A stretch of 64,000 nt of DNA from NCBI GenBank assembly GCA_938008555.1, contig CALLKE010000093.1, positions 1 to 64,000 of the forward strand. Direction: 5' to 3'. Source of the stretch: an uncultured Pedobacter sp. (GTDB lineage: Bacteria; Bacteroidota; Bacteroidia; Sphingobacteriales; Sphingobacteriaceae). The translations under genes and the position numbers were made by a program. Under the pieces are notes generated by a model, which saw only the letters and a program-made list of their open reading frames with translations, searched no databases and had not been told where the DNA came from. This document shows, piece by piece, positions 45,301 to 53,274 of this stretch. The first letter of the stretch is position 1. Each line of letters opens with the position of its first letter.

Positions 45301-45663
45301 GAGGCTGTTAGTTTACGTTTAAGGCCTATTATCATGACATCTTTAGCTTTCATTTTAGGCGTATTACCACTTGTGCTGGCAACTGGAGCGGGTGCCGTAG
45401 CACGAAAAACCATCGGATTTACTGTGTTGGGCGGAATGTTGGCTGCATCATCGTTGGCCATTTTTATTGTGCCAGTCCTTTTCGTGCTCATTACCAAAAT
45501 GGCTTATGGCAAAGAAAAATTAGCCTATTTACAGGCAAATCATCATTTTTTAATGGAAAAAGCTGAAAAAGTAGAAGCCCAAAACATTGACCCTGAACTC
45601 GAATACGAAATACATAAATCTCGTGAGAGTCATCCTCATACTTCTAAAAAGGAAGGCTCTTGA
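42391..45663 (+). CDS. AcrB-like RND efflux pump, copy 1
   Basis: A 1090-residue inner-membrane proton-driven drug pump of the HAE1 family. The N-terminus MIANTFIKRPVTAIVISIVL and the porter-domain motif LLPIDQYPNITPP are typical. The proton-relay aspartates are D409 and D410 in GIVVDDAIIVVEA, and the partner lysine lies in LIGLAAKNAILIVEFAKVR. Twelve membrane segments are expected in the usual 1+5/1+5 split. The C-terminus has a ~50-residue charged tail. A second pump copy follows. Substrates cannot be read from the sequence. Confidence 0.95.
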   Translation: MIANTFIKRPVTAIVISIVLVITGTVCILLLPIDQYPNITPPIVQVNGQFTGADAQTVEQTVATPIEEQVNGTPGMEYMQSNSTNNGLMSMNVTFKLGTDIDIATLDVQNRVSIATPLLPASVSRLGLTVRALNPSMLMMVAIYAPKGTHNITFLDNYTNIFIQDALLRVPGVGSISRFTDDFSMRIWMNPDKMAAYSLTPQDVINALNAQNVQVAAGTAGVPPQRANQVYELGILVNGRLSRVSEFENIILKTLPNTGELVYLKDVARVELGKFTFSSNSFVDGHRASYLQIYQAPGSNALETANGVYKTLAQLRKSFPSDIEYQVPFESVTVVKVSMQDVVVTLLKTLALVAIVVFLFLQNWRSTLIPVLAIPVSIFGTFCFFIPLGFTINTLTMFGFVLAIGIVVDDAIIVVEAVQHYIDNKKMSAKEATYQAMKDISAPVVAIALILAAVFVPVGFIPGIVGRLYQQFAITIAISVIISAFIALSLTPALCTLLLKPTDLNKKATGVNKWFFMFNNWFDRVTDKYTDGVRKSIKASKYVVILLVCICAGTFFLFQHKESGFIPSEDDGNLYVTFQLPPASATTQSVEVMSKLMRVVASTPGVAHYAALSGLNVVTNASNSNNGTVFCQLKPWDERSKLSEQVPGIIHVMQKRIADAGIKNANVQVIQPSPIPGVGATVGFSMQIEQRSTNDNLQDFEKVVNRFTAEANKNPAISKAFSYYSAHTPNYNLTVDREKCAKLGVNIGDVFTTIQAYMGSLYINDFTTYNRTFHVVIQADTAYRKLISDMNKYYVRNQAGEMLPLGTLVSYQPTQASPLISHFNIFRSAEINGSPAEGYSSGDAIEALQDVAAKVLPEGYTYEFSGLSYEEMKAGSTTIYLFLFSITFVFLFLAALYESWSVPFSVLLAVPIGAFGAIITLVFMPSLTNNVYAQIGLITLIGLAAKNAILIVEFAKVRVDRGEDLIKSTLEAVSLRLRPIIMTSLAFILGVLPLVLATGAGAVARKTIGFTVLGGMLAASSLAIFIVPVLFVLITKMAYGKEKLAYLQANHHFLMEKAEKVEAQNIDPELEYEIHKSRESHPHTSKKEGS

Positions 45664-45739
45664 TGCACATGATTTATACGAGAAGCCGAAGACGCCTTTA
45701 ATGCAAAAGATTTATACGGAAAGGCTGAAAGCTTCTTTT
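45663..45739 (+). repeat. Imperfect ~37-bp direct repeat after pump 1
   Basis: 45663-45699 and 45701-45739 are two diverged copies of a unit starting ATGCA.A.GATTTATACG. They begin at the stop codon of pump 1 and both translate in one frame to similar peptides (LYEKPKTPL, IYTERLKASF). Probably duplicated non-coding or remnant sequence. Confidence 0.6.
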
Positions 45740-45766
45740 GTGTTCGCTAGTTTGTATTCTACGAAC

Positions 45767-45914
45767 AAGATGGATTTCGAGAAAATAGAATAGCTTTTGC
45801 GTGAGGGATAGAAGTGGAAAGCCCGCAGTGCAGCACAGCGAAACGAGAACTTGTAGCGGATAGCCCGGCCCGAAGGGGCACGCCCTAAAATAGATTTTGA
45901 AAAAATTGAGAATA
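45767..45914. repeat. Structured GC-rich element flanked by direct repeats
   Basis: Between the two pump genes a GC-rich core (45799-45885) stands out from A/T-rich surroundings. Its ends GCGTG and CACGC (45879-45883) can pair, and two internal submotifs repeat (GTGGAAAGCCCGC and GCGGATAGCCCGG). It is flanked by a ~24-bp direct repeat (45767-45790 and 45887-45910) that in frame spells KMDFEKIE and KIDFEKIE. I recall very similar GAGGGATAG...AGCGGATAGCCCG elements between genes in other Bacteroidota; I know no function for them. It may be a small RNA, a processing or terminator signal, or a mobile repeat. Confidence 0.55.
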
Positions 45915-45938
45915 CATATTTATTAATAAGGATTAAGG

Positions 45939-48900
45939 ATGATTGCCAATACATTTATTAAAAGACCCGTAACTGCAATCGTGATATCGGTGGTATTGAT
46001 GATTTCGGGGCTTGTTTCTCTTTTTAATCTTCCTGTTGACCAATATCCTAACATAACCCCACCCAGCGTTTCAGTCTCAGGGCAATATACGGGTGCCGAT
46101 GCCCAAACTGTAGAGCAAACAGTGGCTACTCCTATTGAAGAGCAAGTAAACGGTACTCCAGGAATGGAATACATGCAAAGCACCAGTACCAATAGCGGTA
46201 CGATGGGTGTAAATGTGACCTTTAATATTGGCACCAATGTGCATATTGCTGCCCTGAATGTTCAAAATCGAGTTGGCATAGCCACTCCTTTACTGCCATC
46301 TGCAGTAAGCAGACTCGGATTGACTGTACGTGCCCGAAATCCAAGTATGCTGATGATGGTGGCCATCTATTCACCTAACAATTCACATAACATCACCTTT
46401 CTTGATAACTACACCAATACATTTATTGAAGATGCGCTGCTACGTGTACCTGGTGTAGGTGACATCAATTCACGTACCGACAATTTTAGTATGCGTGTAT
46501 GGATGAATCCCAACAAGCTGGCTTCCTATAGCCTAACGCCGCAGGATATTATCAGTGCTTTAAATGCCCAAAACATGCAAGTAGCAGCAGGTGCTGCCGG
46601 CGCTCCCCCACAACAAACCTCGCAAACACATGAATTTGGAATTCTTGTCAATGGCCAGCTCAGCAAAGCTTCTGACTACGAAAAAATTATTGTGAAGACA
46701 ATCCCCACAACGGGTGCGCTCGTTTACCTGAAAGATGTAGCCAGGGTAGAACTAGGTAAATTTTCTTTTTCGAGCAACTCGTTTGTGGATGGTAAAAGAG
46801 CTTCTTTTTTGATGGTATATCAAACCCCTGGAAGTAACGCTCTACAAACTGCAAACAATGTGTATGCAGAAATGGAAAAATTAAAAAAGGCTTTTCCGGC
46901 AGATGTTGATTACAAAGTACCCTTTGAATCAGTGACGGTAATCAAAGTTTCGATGCAGGAGGTGATTGGCACTTTATTGAAAGCACTTGCTTTGGTAGCA
47001 ATCGTCGTATTTCTATTCTTACAAAATTGGCGGTCGTCGTTAATCCCGATATTGGCTATTCCCGTATCTATTTTAGCCACTTTTTGCTTTTTTATCCCGC
47101 TAGGATTCACGATCAATACCTTAACCATGTTTGGTTTTGTATTGGCTATTGGTATTGTGGTAGATGATGCAATCATCGTGGTGGAAGCTGTACAGCATTA
47201 TATTGACAAACAAAAAATGTCAGCAAAGGAGGCTACCTACCAAGCCATGAAAGATATTTCGGCTCCTGTGGTTGCCATAGCGCTCATATTGGCAGCCGTA
47301 TTTGTTCCGGTAGGCTTCATACCAGGTATTGTAGGTCGTTTATACCAACAGTTTGCCATCACCATTGCCATCTCCGTGATACTTTCAGCATTTATTGCAT
47401 TGTCATTAACACCAGCACTTTGCACGCTATTGCTAAAACCCTCTAATCCCAACAAGAAGCAAAATATTCTAGACAGATTCTTCTCTTCTTTCAATAATTG
47501 GTTTGAAAAGATCACGCACAGTTATTCAAATGGCGTACAGAAAAGCATTAAAGGCTCCAAGTATATTGTGATTCTATTGGTATGTATTTGTGCAGGTGCT
47601 TATTTCTTATTTAAAGCCAAACCATCTGGTTTTATCCCTTTTGAAGATGATGGCCGTTTATATATTACATACCAATTACCTGAGGCTTCGTCTACGGTAC
47701 AGTCTGTTAATCTGATCAAGAAGCTGATGGACATCATAGGCTCCACACCTGGAGTTGGTCATTATGCTGCCCTATCGGGATTGAACATCTTGAGTTCAGG
47801 AATGAATTCCAATAGCGGGACCATATTCTGCATGCTCAAACCTTGGGACGAACGTACCAAACCCAGTACAAAATTGCCAGGCATTATGAATGTGATCAAG
47901 AAACGCATTGCCGATGCTGGCATAAAAAATGCAAATGTGGTAGTCATCCCACCACCCCCTATTCGAGGAATAGGACAAGCGGCTGGTTTTAGTATGCAAA
48001 TTCAACAAAGTAATACCAACGATGACCTGCAGACTTTCGAAACTGTAGTCAAGAATTTTGTTGCCGAAGCACATAAAATCCCCGCTATATCAACCGCATT
48101 CAGCTATTATTCAGCTCATACACCCAGTTATGATGTAACAGTAGATCGAGAAAAATGCGAAAAAATGGGTGTTAATGTTGCGGATGTTTTTACGACGATG
48201 CAAGCCTATATGGGTAGCTTGTTTGTCAATAATTTCACACTGTATAATCGAACATACCATGTGGTAGTTCAGGCTGACACCACATTCCGAGCGCTGATAT
48301 CGGATATGAATAAATACTATGTACGTAACCAAAACGGCAGCATGCTACCACTGAGCACACTGATCACTTATAAAACATCAGAAGCTGCTCCACTGATTAC
48401 CCATTTTAATATTTTTCGCTCTGCAGAAGTGGACGGCTCAACACCACCGGGGTATAGTACTGGCCAGGGAATTGAAGCATTAAAAAAATTAGCCGAAACA
48501 AAATTACCGCGGGGTTATACCTATGAATTTTCTGGCTTGAGCTATGAAGAGATTAAGGCAGGCTCTATTACTGTTTATATCTTCCTTTTTTCAATCACTT
48601 TCGTGTTTCTTTTTCTGGCAGCTTTGTACGAAAGTTGGTCAGTGCCTTTTTCAGTGATGCTTGCTGTACCGATCAGTGCTTTTGGAGCTATCTTTACCCT
48701 CACGCTGATACCGCCATTAACGAACAATGTATATGCACAAATAGGGCTCATCACATTGATAGGCTTATCTGCCAAGAATGCGATCCTGATTGTAGAATTT
48801 GCCAAGGTAAGAGTGGATCATGGCGAAGAACTTATAAAATCAACCTTAGAAGCCGTTCGCTTGCGTTTGAGACCTATTATCATGACATCTATGGCATTTA

Positions 48901-49190
48901 TTCTGGGCGTCATGCCCCTTGTTTTAGCCACTGGAGCAGGCGCCGTGGCTCGTAAAACAATCGGCTTTACCGTTTTGGGTGGTATGGTAGCTGCCTCTAC
49001 GCTCGCTATTTTTATTGTACCAGTACTCTTTGTGGTCATTACGAAGCTATCGTATGGTAAAGCAAAATTAGCGTATCTACAAGCGCATCATGAAGAGCTC
49101 ATGGAAAAAGCCAGAAAAGTAGAAAAGCAAAATATTGATCCCGAATTGGAGTATGAAATAGCGGAGGCAAAAGCTGCACATAAAAAATAA
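45939..49190 (+). CDS. AcrB-like RND efflux pump, copy 2
   Basis: A 1083-residue HAE1-family pump, tandem paralogue of the one at 42391. It keeps the same N-terminus, the aspartate pair in GIVVDDAIIVVEA and the lysine in LIGLSAKNAILIVEFA. Membrane segments are nearly identical between the copies, while the periplasmic porter loops differ more (for example SPNNSHNITFLD versus APKGTHNITFLD, and the region after PSGFIPFEDDGRLYITYQLP). That suggests either different substrates or a heterotrimeric pump such as MdtBC. It has the same charged C-terminal tail. Confidence 0.95.
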   Translation: MIANTFIKRPVTAIVISVVLMISGLVSLFNLPVDQYPNITPPSVSVSGQYTGADAQTVEQTVATPIEEQVNGTPGMEYMQSTSTNSGTMGVNVTFNIGTNVHIAALNVQNRVGIATPLLPSAVSRLGLTVRARNPSMLMMVAIYSPNNSHNITFLDNYTNTFIEDALLRVPGVGDINSRTDNFSMRVWMNPNKLASYSLTPQDIISALNAQNMQVAAGAAGAPPQQTSQTHEFGILVNGQLSKASDYEKIIVKTIPTTGALVYLKDVARVELGKFSFSSNSFVDGKRASFLMVYQTPGSNALQTANNVYAEMEKLKKAFPADVDYKVPFESVTVIKVSMQEVIGTLLKALALVAIVVFLFLQNWRSSLIPILAIPVSILATFCFFIPLGFTINTLTMFGFVLAIGIVVDDAIIVVEAVQHYIDKQKMSAKEATYQAMKDISAPVVAIALILAAVFVPVGFIPGIVGRLYQQFAITIAISVILSAFIALSLTPALCTLLLKPSNPNKKQNILDRFFSSFNNWFEKITHSYSNGVQKSIKGSKYIVILLVCICAGAYFLFKAKPSGFIPFEDDGRLYITYQLPEASSTVQSVNLIKKLMDIIGSTPGVGHYAALSGLNILSSGMNSNSGTIFCMLKPWDERTKPSTKLPGIMNVIKKRIADAGIKNANVVVIPPPPIRGIGQAAGFSMQIQQSNTNDDLQTFETVVKNFVAEAHKIPAISTAFSYYSAHTPSYDVTVDREKCEKMGVNVADVFTTMQAYMGSLFVNNFTLYNRTYHVVVQADTTFRALISDMNKYYVRNQNGSMLPLSTLITYKTSEAAPLITHFNIFRSAEVDGSTPPGYSTGQGIEALKKLAETKLPRGYTYEFSGLSYEEIKAGSITVYIFLFSITFVFLFLAALYESWSVPFSVMLAVPISAFGAIFTLTLIPPLTNNVYAQIGLITLIGLSAKNAILIVEFAKVRVDHGEELIKSTLEAVRLRLRPIIMTSMAFILGVMPLVLATGAGAVARKTIGFTVLGGMVAASTLAIFIVPVLFVVITKLSYGKAKLAYLQAHHEELMEKARKVEKQNIDPELEYEIAEAKAAHKK

Positions 49191-49371
49191 CCTATCAACT
49201 CAAACATTTTCTGCATAGCAAAAAGTATTTGAGTTGAAAACCAGGTTTTCACTATTATGCTTGCCTACATAGCCTATGCTAATGGGCTATCACAAATTCT
49301 ATTCACCACACCAAGCAACATTAATTTTGCACCAAGCTTACTTTGATACAATAAGTTCAAACTGACATATA

Positions 49372-52300
49372 TTACGCTCCCTCCTCTTGAACCAGTTCCA
49401 ACACCAGATCATCCGTATTCACCAGTGTTCCTGACGAAAGCACAATTTGCTTTATTACCCCATCTGCTGAAGCTGCAATATTTGTTTCCATTTTCATTGC
49501 TTCCACCATAAATAAAGGCTGGTTTTTCTTCACCTTTTCATTGGGTTTAACAAATACTTTAGATAACATTCCTTGCAATGGCGAACCAATATGAATAGGA
49601 TTTGCCTTGTCAATTTTATGATTTTCGAATCGTGTTACTTGAATCATTTTATCCTGTACTTCGATATTACGTGTTTGCCCATTCAGTTTAAAAAACACAG
49701 TTCGCATCCCTTTATCATCAGCTGGACCAATTGACAACAGACGAATGAGCAAGGTTTTTCCACGAGATATCTCAATTGTCGTTTCTGCACCAGGCTTCAT
49801 TCCAAAGAAAAAGTAGTTGGTTGGAATCACGTCCAGATCGCCATACTGACGGAACATCCGGATGTAATCTTCTGTTACCTTCGGATAAAACTTATACGAT
49901 AAATAGGTTGTGTATGGCAGATCCTTTCCAAACTGTTTTTTGAATGCGGCGAAGTCTTCATCCAAATCAAGTGTGGGTAGATACTTGTTGGGCCGACCTG
50001 TTTGTGGAGCTTTGTCCTTTAAAATAATACGCTGCAATTCCTCCGGAAATCCACCTTCGGGTTGGCCCAGCTCTCCCATAAAAAGTGAAACCACCGAGTC
50101 AGGAAAAGAGATTTGATCACCACGAGTAAAAATATCTTCTTTGCTGATCTGGTTGGCTACCATGTATTGTGCCATATCACCCACGACTTTGGAGCTAGGA
50201 GTCACTTTAACGATATCGCCGAATAAATCATTTACTTCCACGTAACGATCCTTGATTTCTTCAAACTGATTGCCCAAGCCCAAGGCAATCGCTTGAGATT
50301 TCAGATTAGAATACTGTCCACCTGGAATCTCGTGTTGGAAAACTTCTGCAGAGCTCGCCCTCATACCCGACTCGAAAGGATAATAATATTCACGAACAAC
50401 TTCCCAATAGGTACTAAATTGATTTAATGATTTTGCATCATATGGATTTTCCCGTTTATGGAAACGCATCATCTCCACCATCGCATTAAAACTGGGCTGC
50501 GAGGTCAATCCAGATAAAGAGCCGAGCGCACAATCGACCACATCCACACCTGCCTCAATAGCCATCATATACGTGGCTGGCTGCAAGGATGAAGTGTCAT
50601 GTGTGTGCAAGTGAATGGGAATTTTGACGGTATCTTTTAATGCTTCGATCAAAATTTTCGCAGCATAAGGCTTAAGCAAGCCCGACATATCTTTGACACC
50701 CAAAATATGTGATCCTGCATTTTCTAAGTCCTTCGCTAAACGCAAGTAATAGTTCAGATCATATTTCGTGCGTTTTGGATCGAGAATATCACCCGTATAG
50801 CAGAAAGAACCCTCCGCAATACCACCTGTCGTTTTACGCACCATCTCGATACAAGGTGCTATGTTCTCCATCCAGTTGAGTGAATCAAAGATGCGAAAGA
50901 CATCGACGCCCTTTTCCCAACTTGTTTGCACAAAAGATTCGATTAGATTGTCCGGATAAGCCGAATATCCAACACCATTACATCCTCTGATCAACATTTG
51001 TATCAGAATATTGGGGATGGCTGCTCGTAGTTTTTCCAAACGTACCCACGGATCCTCGTGTAAAAATCGAAGGCATACGTCAAACGTAGCTCCACCCCAA
51101 GCCTCCATACTAAACGTTTGTGGATGACATTTGGCAAATGCTTCTGCCACCTTTAACATATCGTACGTACGCATACGAGTAGCTAACAAGGATTGATGTC
51201 CGTCACGCAGCGTGGTATCGGTATAATATATTTTGTATTCATTTTTCAACCACTGGCAAAATGCATCGGGCCCCAATTCTGTTAGCAGATCTTTGGTTCC
51301 CTTGGGATAGCTTGCATGATGATCAAAATCCGGAATACACGGTTTCTGTAAACGCTTATCAGGATCTACTTTTTTAACATCGGCATTGCCATTTACAGAA
51401 ACATCTCCCAAAAAAGACAGCATACGAGTGCCTCGATCCAACCTTGTTTCAGTATGAAATAAGCCAGGATGCTCCTGTATAAAATTGACTGTTGCCTTTC
51501 CTTCAATAAAGGTGGGATGATTAACGATGTTTTCTAAAAACTGAATATTATTCTTTACGCCTCGTATCCGAAACTCACGCAAGGCTCGATTCATTTTTCG
51601 AGAAGCATCACTAAGTGTACCCCCCCAAGTACTAACTTTAACTAACATGGAATCAAAAAATGGACTGATACGCATGCCAGGATAAGTACTTCCTTCATCC
51701 AAACGAACCCCAAAACCAGCAGCATTTCGGTAGGTAATCAACGTACCATAGTCGGGCTTGAAATCACTGGTCGGATCTTCTGTCGTGATTCGGCATTGCA
51801 TGGCAAAACCATATTTCGTGATTTTGGATTGATCGCCCAAGCCTACTTCAACGGCACTCAAACTGTAACCATCAGCGATGTAGATCTGTGTTTTAATCAA
51901 ATCAATACCGGTAATCATCTCTGTAACCGTGTGTTCTACCTGAATACGCGGATTGACTTCGATAAAATAAATGTGCTCATCCGCGTCCAACAAGAATTCA
52001 ACCGTACCAACATTATTGTAATTAACCGCTTTGGCAATATTAACAGCGTACTCGTATAATTTATGGCGTGTTTCGTCCTTCAGATTGAGAGATGGAGCTA
52101 CTTCAACTACTTTCTGGAATCTGCGCTGCACAGAACAATCACGTTCAAATAAATGGACCACATGCTGGTAATTATCGGCCACAATTTGCACCTCAATATG
52201 CCGCGGACGCTCTATAAATTTTTCTAAAAAAACGGTATCATCCCCAAAAGCATTCTTAGCCTCACTGCGCGCTTCGTTGAACGATTTTCCCAACTCATCT

Positions 52301-52827
52301 GCCGTACGAACCACACGCATTCCACGACCACCACCACCAGAAGCCGCTTTTAGGATCATTGGGTATCCGATACGTTTTGCCTCCTGTAATGCATCCTCAA
52401 GCGTATCTAAAGAACCCTCATTGCTTTCTATAATTGGGATATGAGCTTTTTTTGCAGCGATCTTCGCAATCACCTTGTCGCCCAAAGCATTCATCACATC
52501 AGGTCGAGGACCAATAAAAATGATATCATTCTGAGCGCATCTTTTCGCAAATTCCTGGTTTTCGGACAAAAAGCCATAGCCTGGATGTATTGCATTAGCC
52601 CCACTATACTTAGCCATCTCAATAATGGCATCGATATCTAAATATGGTTTGAGTGGATCATTTTCTTCCCCAATTTGATAAGCTTCGTCGGCTTTATAAC
52701 GATGGAGTGAGTATCGATCCTCATACGTATAAATGGCTACTGTTTGAATATCTAACTCATTACAAGCACGGCTAATACGAATAGCAATCTCTCCTCTATT
52801 GGCAATCAGGATTTTTTTAATATTCAT
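49372..52827 (-). CDS. pyc: Pyruvate carboxylase
   Basis: A biotin enzyme that carboxylates pyruvate to oxaloacetate to refill the TCA cycle and feed gluconeogenesis. All parts are on one 1151-residue chain. The biotin carboxylase (1 to ~450; IKKILIANRGEIAIRI, ASGGGGRGMRVV, EVNPRIQVEHTVTE) precedes the carboxyltransferase barrel (from ~530; YTDTTLRDGHQSLLATRMRT, LHTHDTSS with metal-binding histidines). An allosteric/PYC_OADA part follows, then the biotin carrier with EAMKMETN, where K1112 carries biotin. The length is typical. It is a single gene, convergent with the efflux operon and away from the giant gene. Confidence 0.97.
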   Translation of the reverse strand: MNIKKILIANRGEIAIRISRACNELDIQTVAIYTYEDRYSLHRYKADEAYQIGEENDPLKPYLDIDAIIEMAKYSGANAIHPGYGFLSENQEFAKRCAQNDIIFIGPRPDVMNALGDKVIAKIAAKKAHIPIIESNEGSLDTLEDALQEAKRIGYPMILKAASGGGGRGMRVVRTADELGKSFNEARSEAKNAFGDDTVFLEKFIERPRHIEVQIVADNYQHVVHLFERDCSVQRRFQKVVEVAPSLNLKDETRHKLYEYAVNIAKAVNYNNVGTVEFLLDADEHIYFIEVNPRIQVEHTVTEMITGIDLIKTQIYIADGYSLSAVEVGLGDQSKITKYGFAMQCRITTEDPTSDFKPDYGTLITYRNAAGFGVRLDEGSTYPGMRISPFFDSMLVKVSTWGGTLSDASRKMNRALREFRIRGVKNNIQFLENIVNHPTFIEGKATVNFIQEHPGLFHTETRLDRGTRMLSFLGDVSVNGNADVKKVDPDKRLQKPCIPDFDHHASYPKGTKDLLTELGPDAFCQWLKNEYKIYYTDTTLRDGHQSLLATRMRTYDMLKVAEAFAKCHPQTFSMEAWGGATFDVCLRFLHEDPWVRLEKLRAAIPNILIQMLIRGCNGVGYSAYPDNLIESFVQTSWEKGVDVFRIFDSLNWMENIAPCIEMVRKTTGGIAEGSFCYTGDILDPKRTKYDLNYYLRLAKDLENAGSHILGVKDMSGLLKPYAAKILIEALKDTVKIPIHLHTHDTSSLQPATYMMAIEAGVDVVDCALGSLSGLTSQPSFNAMVEMMRFHKRENPYDAKSLNQFSTYWEVVREYYYPFESGMRASSAEVFQHEIPGGQYSNLKSQAIALGLGNQFEEIKDRYVEVNDLFGDIVKVTPSSKVVGDMAQYMVANQISKEDIFTRGDQISFPDSVVSLFMGELGQPEGGFPEELQRIILKDKAPQTGRPNKYLPTLDLDEDFAAFKKQFGKDLPYTTYLSYKFYPKVTEDYIRMFRQYGDLDVIPTNYFFFGMKPGAETTIEISRGKTLLIRLLSIGPADDKGMRTVFFKLNGQTRNIEVQDKMIQVTRFENHKIDKANPIHIGSPLQGMLSKVFVKPNEKVKKNQPLFMVEAMKMETNIAASADGVIKQIVLSSGTLVNTDDLVLELVQEEGA

Positions 52828-53213
52828 CGGATGTAAAATGAAAACAGGCGAAGCTATAAAAAAATTAAACTAAAAGCTGAATGGCATTTGCTGACAACGA
52901 GTACAAAGGAGCTAAAAAAGCATCGCCAGTATTAGTGCATCACTTATATTACCCGGAATCAAGTACCGCGTAACATGAGTCAATAAATATAGAAAACAAT
53001 CCTATACTGACATTTTTGTATAAATAGTCTGACGTCTGGATAGGGGGTATAATTCAACATGACACTTTCATCTGTAAAAGTCATTCAATACCTTAGCGTA
53101 CTTTAATTCCCCTTTCGTCAAATAACCCCTTTTATAGGCTTTAGAATATTTGGTTTGACGCTTGCTTCTGGATGGTAGTCTCAATTGTAATCAATAACTC
53201 TGCAAAGGTTGTA
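52828..53213. other. Gap between pyc and the giant T9SS protein gene
   Basis: About 385 bases upstream of pyc and downstream of the giant gene's terminator. I see no RNA gene, no coding remnant and no exact TAnnTTTG box for pyc. Confidence 0.5.
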
Positions 53214-53269
53214 AATAGTTGACCTTTAGTATTAATATCTCAAGGTATCAATACTAAAGGTCAACTATT
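53214..53269 (-). terminator. Strong terminator of the giant surface protein gene
   Basis: A 20-bp perfect stem, AATAGTTGACCTTTAGTATT (53214-53233) with its complement at 53250-53269, and a 16-base loop. It lies six bases past the stop codon of the giant gene. Confidence 0.85.
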
Positions 53270-53274
53270 CACTG

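Noticed and set aside
45587..45793. 68-residue plus-strand frame at the end of pump 1
   Set aside because: It overlaps the pump 1 coding end in another frame and then runs through the direct repeats; no independent start signal or protein-like composition.
45712..45954. 80-residue minus-strand frame (GRAPSGRAIRYKFSF...) over the inter-pump element
   Set aside because: It is the translation of the structured repeat and its flanks, with mirrored repeated peptides (SIFSKSIL twice). Similar frames in other Bacteroidota are spurious.
43365..48955. Antisense frames up to ~156 residues inside the two pump genes
   Set aside because: They occur at the same places in both paralogues because the sense proteins are conserved; no own features.
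49269..49290. Terminator after the efflux operon (ATAGCC/GGCTAT)
   Set aside because: Only a 6-bp stem with no T-run; not strong enough to annotate.
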